This document shows, one piece after another, positions 7,715 to 15,547 of a DNA stretch of 64,000 nt (position 1 is the stretch's first letter; each line of letters opens with the position of its first letter). The DNA comes from Thauera sp. UBA6194 (lineage in GTDB: Bacteria > Pseudomonadota > Gammaproteobacteria > Burkholderiales > Rhodocyclaceae), in NCBI GenBank assembly GCA_002422685.1, contig DITC01000037.1, positions 1-64,000 on the forward strand, in the 5' to 3' direction. Under the pieces are notes generated by a model. It saw nothing but the letters and a program-made list of their open reading frames with translations, did no database searches and was not told where the DNA came from. A program made the position numbers and the translations under genes.

Positions 7715-7750
7715 TTAAACCACGTTTAATTTAACTCATCATGCTATGAT
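7715..7750. promoter_or_regulatory. Two perfect dyads upstream of the XRE gene (candidate operators)
   Basis: TTAAAC-CAC-GTTTAA (7715-7729) and ATCAT-GCT-ATGAT (7738-7750) are two perfect inverted repeats in the AT-rich leader between the XRE start (7686) and the transposon edge (7769). Placement and symmetry fit binding sites for a dimeric XRE regulator. Autoregulation is inferred. Confidence 0.45.
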
Positions 7751-7763
7751 TCCAAGGGCGGTA

Positions 7764-7768
7764 AGTGC
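7764..7768. repeat. Target-site duplication, left copy (AGTGC)
   Basis: AGTGC immediately precedes the left transposon terminus and is repeated at 12641-12645 immediately after the right terminus. A 5-bp duplication is diagnostic of Tn7/Tn5053/Mu-type transposition. Confidence 0.92.
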
Positions 7769-7834
7769 TGTCGTTTTCCGCTAAAGGCTGGACTCTGTCC
7801 GTTAAAGCTGGACTCGCCCGCTAATTCCTGGACT
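7769..7834. repeat. Left transposon end: 26-bp TIR plus two more transposase-binding-like repeats
   Basis: The TIR occupies 7769-7794. Within and after it, three similar motifs occur in the same orientation: CCGCTAAAGGCTGGACT (7778-7794), CCGTTAAAGCTGGACT (7799-7814) and CCGCTAATTCCTGGACT (7818-7834). Multiple subterminal repeats are the usual TnsB/TniA binding sites. The third overlaps the tniQ stop codon at 7821-7823. Confidence 0.8.
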
Positions 7835-9314
7835 CGGCATGGTCAGGAAGTGACGTAGAGGTTCTTACTTTGGGGAGAAGGCTTTGAGCTGCACTCACCG
7901 AGATGTTCAGATCAAACCGCCGCGCGATCTCACCGCGCACATGGTCTGCACGCCAACCCGTTCGAGGCGACAGGAGCCAGGTCGCCGAGGCCAGCCATTG
8001 CCTGATCTCGTGCGCCTGGTCCGGCGTCAGGTCGCACACGCGCGCCGGCTTCTCGATGACCATGTGGATGCCGTAGGTGACGGCAACTTCAATCCACCTC
8101 TCTATGGTCTCGGGCTTCAAGCCTGCCCAGGCAGCGGCCTCCTCAATGCTGCGCCCCTCGGCCAGCATGGCAAACACCACCAGCCGTTCGGTGTACCCCT
8201 GGCGGCGTTCATTTCTGGCCATCGCCCTGAAGTCCATGCCCGAGGCAACGAGACGGCCGAGCCACCCACGCCAGTTTTCCTCGGTGACCTCCCGCTGCCG
8301 GTAGTTGCTCGCAGACCCCAGCAGGCCGCGAGCGCGCTGACGCAATCCATCGTCCACGTCGGGCAGCCGATCGAGAAGGTCCTCAACGCCAGGGGCGTGC
8401 AGGCCCTCCAGCATCTGTTCAAGACGGATCGGCCAATCGGCCATCAACCACGCCAGCGTCAGCAGCGTTCCATCGTTGGACGGCCATTCGATACGCAAGC
8501 GATCATTGGCGGCCATATCGAGATCGCGCAGGATGCGTTCGAACAGCCGCTCGCGGTGATAGTCGGCCGTCTGCCACCACATCGCGCCTGCGATCAGATC
8601 GACGATCACCGTGAAGGTGGCCCAATCGACATGTCCCAAGCCGGGCAGGACAGCGGCACCATGACGCTTCATGTCCAGCAATTGGCCTTGCAGCCCGATG
8701 ACCGCCGGGCTGGCCGCTGGAGCGCCCAGTTGGCGCCATGGGGTACCACAGCGGCGGCAGCGATCCATGACGACCACGTCCCGGCCGCTCAAGTCTGCGA
8801 TCCGCAACTCTGCGGAGCAGACGGGGCATCGGTGCACCAGTCTGCACTGGTGATGGGCGCAAGCCGCCTGCCACCCGATCATCCAATCGCGCCGCACATA
8901 CGGATGCTCGTCTTCGGCCAGGCAGCGCAGGCACCCCACGACGAAGCGGTCCGTGGCATGCCGCGCGGGCGGATGAAGGGTGTATTGCGCGCTCAATCGG
9001 CGCTGGTGTTCATCCAGTCTTGCCTGGGGCCAGTCGGCCAGGGTCATGGCCTCAAGCTGTTCGAGGCTGACCCCGGTCCCAGCAGCGACGATGGCAAGTT
9101 GTTCTTTGCTGGGTCGGCGCCACCACTACGCATCGCTGCGGCTGTCAATTCCGAACCCATGGCGGATGAACGCCAACGGAGGCAGGCCGATCTTCGCTGC
9201 AAGGCGGCAGAGCCACGACACCAATGCTTCGTCAGGCATCGGCTCGATGTAGACCGGAATGGGTCGGCGCGCAGAGACCAGCCTGGCTTGTACTTCAACG
9301 GGATAGAGCGTCAC
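7821..9314 (-). pseudogene. tniQ: tniQ target-selection gene interrupted by an in-frame amber codon
   Basis: The reading frame starting at GTG 9312-9314 (GTGA overlap with the tniB stop) encodes VTLYPVEVQARLV, then IPVYIEPMPDEALVSWLCRL, the typical TniQ N-terminus. It hits TAG at 9126-9128 (codon 63) and then continues in the same frame with WWRRPSKEQLAIVAAGTGVS to the stop at 7821. The C-terminal 408 aa (from ATG 9047) contain the TniQ zinc-finger cysteines (GCLRCLAEDEH, HRCPVCSAELR, CRRCGTPW). TniQ links the transposase complex to its target. The amber codon removes the conserved N-terminus unless it is read through or an internal start works. A CAG-to-TAG change or a sequencing error would explain it. 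Confidence 0.8.
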
Positions 9315-10213
9315 ACGGCCACACGTCTGCGGCCCGTGGGTGAGATGAACCCGGACTTCTCGATCAGGCGCGGCGAGATCGCTTCTGCGCCGGACGTAAC
9401 TGCAACGGCAGCGGCGCGCGTGATGATCGAGACGATCTCGCCCAGCACACCCTCGGACAGCGCAAAGATCTTCCCCGCAAGGGCGGGCTGCGCCAGCCCG
9501 GACGGCTTGCGCAGCGGCAGCAGCGCCTCCAGCGTGCTGAGCAGCCGACGATACGCCTCGTCTTCTTCCCACAGCGGCAGCGCCAAGGGCTCGAAGCGAT
9601 TGGCAAGTTGGTCATCGCTGCGGATGGCCCGCAATGCCTCGGCGGTACCGACACCAACCAGTGGTATCTGCAATTCATTGCCGAGCCACCGCAGCAGGTT
9701 GAGCAGCCGCCGCTGCTGCGACACGGGACCGGAGAGGATGTTGTGCATTTCGTCGATCACGAGCAGACGCACGTCGGTTGCACGCATCAGGCGCACCGCC
9801 AGGCTCTGCTGCGCGGCGACCTTTTCCTTGGACCAGTTGTGCATGCCCAATTCGTCGAGGATGGCGCCGAAGAAGCGCCTCTCATCGGGGCCAGCCGGCA
9901 TCTGCATCTTCAGTACCGGCACGCGGGCAACGCCATCCTCGGCATCCACCGCAGCGGTGGGCGGATGGCTGCGCCGGAATTTCTCGACGATCATGGTCTT
10001 GCCGTTGTTCGTCGGCCCGACCAGGAGCAGATTCGGCATCCGGGTCCGCTTCGGGAACGACATCACATCCTCGATCGCCGCCAACGCGGCCTGCGCCCGT
10101 GCGTAGCCGATCCACCGATCCGTGCGGATACGGCGAACCCGTGACGGCGCGTCTTCGTCCGCCCATGCGCGCGCATTGGGGTGCAGGTGTGGATAGTCGC
10201 CGCTCAATTCCAC
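9311..10213 (-). CDS. tniB: TniB/TnsC-like AAA+ ATPase, transposition regulator
   Basis: A 300-aa AAA+ ATPase that connects the transposase with the TniQ-selected target. Walker A is LLLVGPTNNGKTM (residues 66-73 GPTNNGKT) and Walker B is LLVIDEMHNIL (150-155), followed by sensor-like VGVGTAEALRAI. The start is GTG at 10211-10213, overlapping the tniA stop by 10 nt; the stop overlaps the tniQ GTG. Size and motif spacing match TniB of Tn5053-type elements. No disruption is visible. Confidence 0.92.
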   Translation of the reverse strand: MELSGDYPHLHPNARAWADEDAPSRVRRIRTDRWIGYARAQAALAAIEDVMSFPKRTRMPNLLLVGPTNNGKTMIVEKFRRSHPPTAAVDAEDGVARVPVLKMQMPAGPDERRFFGAILDELGMHNWSKEKVAAQQSLAVRLMRATDVRLLVIDEMHNILSGPVSQQRRLLNLLRWLGNELQIPLVGVGTAEALRAIRSDDQLANRFEPLALPLWEEDEAYRRLLSTLEALLPLRKPSGLAQPALAGKIFALSEGVLGEIVSIITRAAAVAVTSGAEAISPRLIEKSGFISPTGRRRVAV

Positions 10214-11877
10214 TCCTCGAACGGGAACATCTGCTCATGCGGCTGTTGCCCGTCAGCAGGCGGGTCGTTGGGCTCAGGAGACGCGGCAGCAGTGATTGGC
10301 GCGGCGACGGCCTGCTTGCGCCCAATCATGCGCCGACGCTCCTTTTGCCGGCGAGCGGCTTTGCTGGTGTGCGCCGCCTGGTCCGCAATCTCGCGCATGG
10401 CTTCCACCGCGCGGAAGATCGCGGCTTCATCGACATGTGCATGGCCTTGCTCGCGCAGCCGCTTGAGCACTGCCCGGTGTTCCCACAGGCTGATCGGCGG
10501 GCGCCGCAAGTCACGGTAGGTCAGGTCGTAGTAGGTTCCATCCGGCCCCAGCAAGTAGATACGGCTCAGGTCGCGTGGATCGAAGCGGACGATCATCGGC
10601 TCGGCATGCCCGATCCAGGTGGACAGCACGTCCGACCAGTAGCCGATGGAGTGCAGCGACACGCCATCGCGCCGCACGAGGCGCCGCGCAATGGGCAGGA
10701 AGTCGATCAGGAAGCGCCGTGGATCGCTCACCGGCGTTGGACTGCCGCGGCCGAGGACCTGATCGTCGCCCGAGATGCCTTTCTCCCAGGCCACCAGCGG
10801 CGGCACGCCCAGCCCCCGATGCACTTCGCGGTGATACACGCCGGCGATGGCGTGCCCCAGCCACCGCTCGACTTCTTCCAGGGTCATCACGGCGCTCTTG
10901 GAAGGGTCGAGATCGCCCTTGGCCTGCACGTTGGAGAAGGTCGTTCCCGGCAGCAGGTGGACCTTGCCCATCATCGTGCCGATCAGCCGTTCGATGTGGC
11001 CGCCGTAATGCGGCGTGCGCACCGGCCGATGGTCGATGGCGATGCCATGCTGTTCGCAACCGCGTCGCAGCGCCTCGGAGCGGAACTCCTTGGCGTTGTC
11101 CAGGTGCAAGCGTTCGGGGATGCCATGCACAGGCCAGGCCCCATCGATTCCGCGCTCGGCCAACCAGGCATCCTTGGGCAATGCGGCCTGGCTGATGCAC
11201 AGCGCCACCGATGTCGCCGATGGCGGCTCCAGCGACAGATGCAGTCCGGCCACGCAGCGCGTGCAGACATCGATGGCGAGCGTCAGCCAGGGCCGCCGGA
11301 TCGGTTCGCGCGTCTGGCTGTCCACCACGATCACATCGACCAGCGTGTGGTCGATCTGCACCAGCGACAGTGGCCAGGGGGCTTCCAGCGACCCGGCCGC
11401 CGGCGCGAACCGATCACGGGCGGCCTTGCGGCCATGGCGCTGAGCGGTCACTTCCGAAGCCGGGCGGGCATTCAGCCGGCGCTCGATCGCTCCCCGGCTG
11501 GGCAGCGCCAGACCCGCCGCATGACATCGGATATGGACGTGCGCGACCAGATCCGACACTCTCGGCCGCTGCCGCGTCAGGTACATCTCCTCCGTGACCT
11601 GGTTGATGATCGCGACCACTTCCGGGGCCAGCATCGACTTGCCTTGCTTACGGCCGCGTTGCTGCGGCAGCAGACTGGTCAATTGCGGAGCGGCGAGGTA
11701 GCGCGCCAGCAAGTCGTAGGTCGAGCTGACGCTGCATCCGATCTGGCTCGCCGCCTGGGCCACATCCTCGCGCGTGCGCTCGGTGGCTTTGGCCAGGCGA
11801 CGGATCACGGCCAGCCGGTCGCGTGCCTTGGCCCAATCAGCCTCGCTGACTTGCGTGAGGTCGACGGCTGCGGTCAT
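10204..11877 (-). CDS. tniA: TniA/TnsB-like DDE transposase (Mu-type C-terminal domain)
   Basis: A 557-aa integrase-fold transposase that binds the element ends and joins 3' ends to target DNA. An N-terminal DNA-binding region (HTH-like ATERTREDVAQAASQIGCSV) precedes the catalytic core: SLVQIDHTLVDVIVVD (D176), RLHLDNAKEF (D260) and GGHIERLIGTM (E296). The Mu-type beta-barrel follows (about 400-500: DPRDLSRIYLLGPDGTYYDL). The start ATG overlaps the tnsA stop (ATGA, 11874-11877), and the 3' end overlaps tniB. All three catalytic acids are present, so it is probably active. Confidence 0.93.
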   Translation of the reverse strand: MTAAVDLTQVSEADWAKARDRLAVIRRLAKATERTREDVAQAASQIGCSVSSTYDLLARYLAAPQLTSLLPQQRGRKQGKSMLAPEVVAIINQVTEEMYLTRQRPRVSDLVAHVHIRCHAAGLALPSRGAIERRLNARPASEVTAQRHGRKAARDRFAPAAGSLEAPWPLSLVQIDHTLVDVIVVDSQTREPIRRPWLTLAIDVCTRCVAGLHLSLEPPSATSVALCISQAALPKDAWLAERGIDGAWPVHGIPERLHLDNAKEFRSEALRRGCEQHGIAIDHRPVRTPHYGGHIERLIGTMMGKVHLLPGTTFSNVQAKGDLDPSKSAVMTLEEVERWLGHAIAGVYHREVHRGLGVPPLVAWEKGISGDDQVLGRGSPTPVSDPRRFLIDFLPIARRLVRRDGVSLHSIGYWSDVLSTWIGHAEPMIVRFDPRDLSRIYLLGPDGTYYDLTYRDLRRPPISLWEHRAVLKRLREQGHAHVDEAAIFRAVEAMREIADQAAHTSKAARRQKERRRMIGRKQAVAAPITAAASPEPNDPPADGQQPHEQMFPFEEWN

Positions 11878-12491
11878 GTCGCCCGCACGGGGCTGCTGGC
11901 AAGCAGAGCCGCCGACAGGTCATCAACCAGCAACCGGCCCTGCGCGAGCATCCGCCAGATGGTGGCGAGCGCCAACGGGCGCTCAAGCCGCGCTGCCGAG
12001 ACGAGCTGCCCGATGGTCGGCGCGCGCAGCGACTTCAACGCCGCCAACACGGCATCGCACGCCGCCACGTCCAGCGGAGCCGAGCGCAGCGGGATCAATC
12101 GCAGCGCATTCTCCAGCTCCACACCGCGAATGCCGCGCTCCGTGGCAATGCGGAAGGTCGCACCGTTCGCGTGCGCCCATTCGCGCGCCGCCTCGAATGC
12201 CGGGCGCAGCCTGACCCATTGCATGCGCAGATCCGTGCGGTACTTGATCTCGACCAGTTCGCGTCGTCCATCGCTCCAGGACACGAGGAAGTCCGGTGTG
12301 TACCGCCGGGACTGGCCCGCATCCTTGAATTGGATCGTCTCGGGCTGCGAAACCAGCTCGGCGGCCGGGTCGCGGAACTGGGTCAGCAACACAAAGTCCC
12401 GTTCAAGCGCGCTCTCGTGTTCGACGGCCTTCTGCCGCACCGGCTGGAAGCCGGTGATGTGGGAGCGCCTGCTCAACGGGATTTGCCTCAT
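11874..12491 (-). CDS. tnsA: TnsA-like restriction-fold endonuclease of the transposon
   Basis: A 205-aa protein with a TnsA-type nuclease core: HESALERDFVLL (E27/E30), RRYTPDFLVSW (D67) and ELVEIKYRTDLR (E81, K83), the E-D-ExK arrangement. In Tn7, TnsA cuts the 5' ends so that the element excises fully, and the same is inferred here. The C-terminal half (ALKSLRAPTIGQLVSAARLE) looks like a small helical domain that could contact TniA. It is the first gene of the operon; the ATG at 12489-12491 lies inside the right-end region, so transcription probably starts among the transposase-binding repeats. The overlap with tniA is ATGA. Confidence 0.88.
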   Translation of the reverse strand: MRQIPLSRRSHITGFQPVRQKAVEHESALERDFVLLTQFRDPAAELVSQPETIQFKDAGQSRRYTPDFLVSWSDGRRELVEIKYRTDLRMQWVRLRPAFEAAREWAHANGATFRIATERGIRGVELENALRLIPLRSAPLDVAACDAVLAALKSLRAPTIGQLVSAARLERPLALATIWRMLAQGRLLVDDLSAALLASSPVRAT

Positions 12492-12517
12492 TCCGTCATC
12501 CAGTTGGTTGTTCGGTC

Positions 12518-12640
12518 AGTCCAACTTTAACGGAAATTTAGCCCTGATTCCAGGAATTAACGGAAATCAGAATCTGCCGTGAAAGGCTAGAACAAGGGAA
12601 CCAACATGCTTTCCAGTCCAGCCTTTAGCGGAAAACGACA
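12518..12640. repeat. Right transposon end: TIR and internal transposase-binding-like repeats, overlapping the tnsA promoter region
   Basis: The TIR is 12615-12640. Further motifs in the same inverted orientation are CCAGGAATTAACGG (12550-12563) and AGTCCAACTTTAACGG (12518-12533). A weaker match in the opposite sense, CCGTGAAAGGCTAGA, starts at 12577. These sites lie within the about 150 bp that must contain the tnsA promoter, so binding by TniA could repress the operon. Confidence 0.75.
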
Positions 12641-12645
12641 AGTGC
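12641..12645. repeat. Target-site duplication, right copy (AGTGC)
   Basis: Identical to 7764-7768 and immediately outside the right TIR. Confidence 0.92.
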
Positions 12646-12673
12646 TCTATCAGCCCCTTCCGGACAGCCTGTC

Positions 12674-13315
12674 ATGCCTTTCGACCGTGGCCCTGCCCCG
12701 CTGCAGATCGCCGTCACCGCCGGTGCCTTGACGCCGCTTCTGGCGACATTACTGGCCAGGCAGCGCGCGGAAGAGCCGGAGACGCCCGTGCGACTCGTCG
12801 AAACCACTGTGGCGGATCAGTGCTGGGGGCTGGAAGAGGGCCGCTACTGCCTGGGGCTTTCCACGACGCCAGACTTGCTGAGGCATCCCCTGCAGTCGGT
12901 CGCGCTGTGGCAGGACGAACTGGCCGTTGCCGTCCCGCCCCGCTCGCCGCTATTGGCCCTTGCCGAAATACCCTTGCACGAAGCCGTCCAACATCCCCTG
13001 ATCCTGTGGCACCGGGAAGACCACGAAGCCCCCGGCCCGCAGATCGAGTCGCTGCTGGCCTCGGTGGACATGGAACTCGTCGTGCAGCGGGTAGCCTCCT
13101 TCGAGCTGATGGCCGTCCTGGTTGCCGCAGGCTATGGAATTGGCTTCCACACGAAGTTCCGGCTCAGCGCATCACGCCGACTGGACATCGTGATGCGGTC
13201 GCTCGCCGGCGAGCCTCACCCTGTGACCACCTACCTGGTTCACTCCTGCCAGCCCCGTCCCGCCGCAGTTGACCGCCTCATCCAGCGAGCCCGCACCATC
13301 CAGGCACCGCATTGA
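12674..13315 (+). CDS. LysR-type substrate-binding domain protein without a DNA-binding domain
   Basis: A 213-aa protein matching the effector-binding half of LysR regulators (ALWQDELAVAVPPRSPLLAL, HPLILWHREDHEAPG, VASFELMAVLVAAGYGIGF) but starting directly at that domain; no HTH is encoded upstream. Joining the sequences across the transposon restores an intergenic region rather than an HTH, so the lack of HTH predates the insertion. It may be a co-regulator that binds a ligand or another regulator, or a fragment of an old LysR gene. It was originally divergent from the XRE gene, and the transposon sits about 30 bp upstream of its start. No strong Shine-Dalgarno is visible at the ATG. Confidence 0.7.
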   Translation: MPFDRGPAPLQIAVTAGALTPLLATLLARQRAEEPETPVRLVETTVADQCWGLEEGRYCLGLSTTPDLLRHPLQSVALWQDELAVAVPPRSPLLALAEIPLHEAVQHPLILWHREDHEAPGPQIESLLASVDMELVVQRVASFELMAVLVAAGYGIGFHTKFRLSASRRLDIVMRSLAGEPHPVTTYLVHSCQPRPAAVDRLIQRARTIQAPH

Positions 13316-13469
13316 GTCAAACTGCCGAGCGGTTGGCCGATGCCCAGCCGGATAGAGTAAAAAGAGTTGCTCTTGAACAGGCGGAAGCCCAAGCCTCGTG
13401 GCGCACACCTTTCTCCTCACGCTCGGACAGCGGCGACACGCCGTGCTGTCGGCCAAAATCAGACGCCGT

Positions 13470-13784
13470 TCAGGCTGCCTTCTTGCGAGAGGCTGCCGGT
13501 GCGGGTGCAACATCGACACGCTCCCGCAGTTCCTTACCCGACTTGAAGTGCGGCACGTGCTTCCCAGGCACAAGCACCGTCTCACCCGACTTGGGGTTGC
13601 GGCCCACACGCGGCGGCCGGTAGTTCCGCGAGAAGCTGCCGAAGCCGCGAATCTCGATGCGGCTGCCCTGGATGAGCGCATCGGTCATCGCACCGAGCAT
13701 CACCTTCACCGCCTCCTCTGCGTCCTTTACGACAAGCTGCGGGAAGCGCTGCGCCAACCGGTCGATGAGTTCAGATCTCGTCAT
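13470..13784 (-). CDS. ihfB: Integration host factor beta-subunit-like protein
   Basis: A 104-aa member of the HU/IHF family. MTRSELIDRLAQRFPQL, then RIEIRGFGSFSRNYRPPRVG and RNPKSGE...KHVPHFKSGKELRERV follow the IHF-beta pattern, including the conserved arm with the intercalating proline. An Ala/Lys tail (APAPAASRKKAA) is extra. IHF bends DNA in site-specific recombination, oriT nicking and sigma-54 promoters. In most proteobacteria ihfB follows rpsA. Here it has no rpsA neighbour and lies inside the island next to the probable attR, so it may be an island-borne second copy serving ICE functions. That is inferred and needs the rest of the genome. Confidence 0.85.
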   Translation of the reverse strand: MTRSELIDRLAQRFPQLVVKDAEEAVKVMLGAMTDALIQGSRIEIRGFGSFSRNYRPPRVGRNPKSGETVLVPGKHVPHFKSGKELRERVDVAPAPAASRKKAA

Positions 13785-13896
13785 CCGGTGATTATATCAA
13801 TAGAAACAATGACCTTTGCACGATCAAGCCAGCCGCACACTTGAACCGTATGCGTTTGCAGCTCGGACGCCAGACACAGCATTAATGTAAATCTTC

Positions 13897-14013
13897 GTGT
13901 CGTTGATTCCGGCGTTTGATGATGACCGGGTGCTTCCGCCAGAGGCCATTAAAGAACCTCTGAAGCCGGTCTATCTTGAGTACATCCATGAGTACATCAG
14001 ATTTATCGAATGA
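13897..14013 (+). CDS. Very small ORF of uncertain reality, possibly a gene remnant
   Basis: From GTG 13897 to TGA 14011-14013 the frame reads VSLIPAFDDDRVLPPEAIKE and then PLKPVYLEYIHEYIRFIE (38 aa). The composition looks protein-like, and the start loosely resembles the IPxFDxxGxLPP N-termini of some nucleotidyltransferase-associated proteins. No ribosome-binding site is evident. It could be a decayed 5' fragment left near the element boundary. The rest of 13785-14050 shows only AT-rich sequence with a 12-bp tandem motif (GAGTACATC at 13978 and 13990) and an inverted repeat at 14011-14033. Confidence 0.25.
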   Translation: MSLIPAFDDDRVLPPEAIKEPLKPVYLEYIHEYIRFIE

Positions 14014-14050
14014 TTTTTTATTCTAAAAAATCAGTAATTTACAAAAGTCA

Positions 14051-14073
14051 TTCGGGTCCTCTTCTGGGCACCA
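14051..14073 (+). other. tRNA 3'-end-like fragment, candidate attR of the ICE
   Basis: TTCGGGTCCTCTTCTGGGCA followed by CCA can be read as T-loop (TTCGGGT), T-stem 3' strand (CCTCT), acceptor 3' strand (TCTGGGC), discriminator A and CCA. Nothing upstream folds into the rest of a tRNA, and an intrinsic terminator follows 10 bp downstream. That is the pattern left when an element integrates into a tRNA 3' end: the intact tRNA sits at the other end. It also falls at the junction between mobile genes and the purA backbone. The G in place of the invariant A58 is a mismatch to a normal tRNA. Confidence 0.45.
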
Positions 14074-14082
14074 AACGCAGGG

Positions 14083-14108
14083 AAAAGCCGGCTGATAGCC
14101 GGCTTTTT
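14083..14108. terminator. Rho-independent terminator between the island edge and purA
   Basis: AAAAGCCGGC-TGATA-GCCGGCTTTTTT forms a 10-bp stem with a T run on the plus strand (and four T on the minus strand). It could terminate both the former tRNA on the plus strand and purA on the minus strand. Confidence 0.8.
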
Positions 14109-14231
14109 TCGTTCACCGTCTCGCATGCAGCACGCCCTGCGAAAACACCGCGGGAGCAGATCTGCACGCGAACCGTCCCGTGTAGGACGCGATTCGCGCA
14201 CCAACCCGCTCCCACGGCTTGCGCGATCAGA

Positions 14232-15542
<1,311 letters not shown>

Positions 15543-15547
15543 ATTTT

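Larger units (their letters stand above)
7769..12640. mobile_element. Complete Tn7/Tn5053-like transposon, tnsA-tniA-tniB-tniQ, 4,872 bp
   Basis: Bounded by perfect 26-bp inverted repeats beginning TGTCGTTTTCCGC (7769-7794 and 12615-12640) and flanked by the 5-bp duplication AGTGC. It encodes a TnsA-like endonuclease, a DDE transposase, an AAA+ regulator and TniQ in one overlapping minus-strand operon, with nothing else. There is no resolvase, res site, resistance gene, TnsE or CRISPR effector. The TnsA-like protein predicts cut-and-paste movement, unlike the replicative Tn5053/Tn402 group whose TGTC... ends it resembles. The perfect ends and duplication suggest a recent insertion, although tniQ carries a nonsense codon. 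Confidence 0.93.

Noticed and set aside
8077..9047. tniQ as an intact 408-aa gene starting at 9047
   Set aside because: The conserved TniQ N-terminus lies upstream in the same frame, beyond a TAG, and the natural GTG overlaps the tniB stop, so the 408-aa frame is better read as the downstream part of an interrupted gene.
9778..12582. 934-aa open frame antisense to tniB, tniA and tnsA
   Set aside because: Low-complexity Arg/Ala-rich translation with no motifs; the minus-strand genes have intact catalytic residues.
7769..12640. CRISPR-associated transposon (CAST)
   Set aside because: The element has tnsA-tniA-tniB-tniQ but no Cascade genes, Cas12k, repeat array or spacer-like sequence between its ends. 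TniQ is near the size of non-CRISPR relatives.
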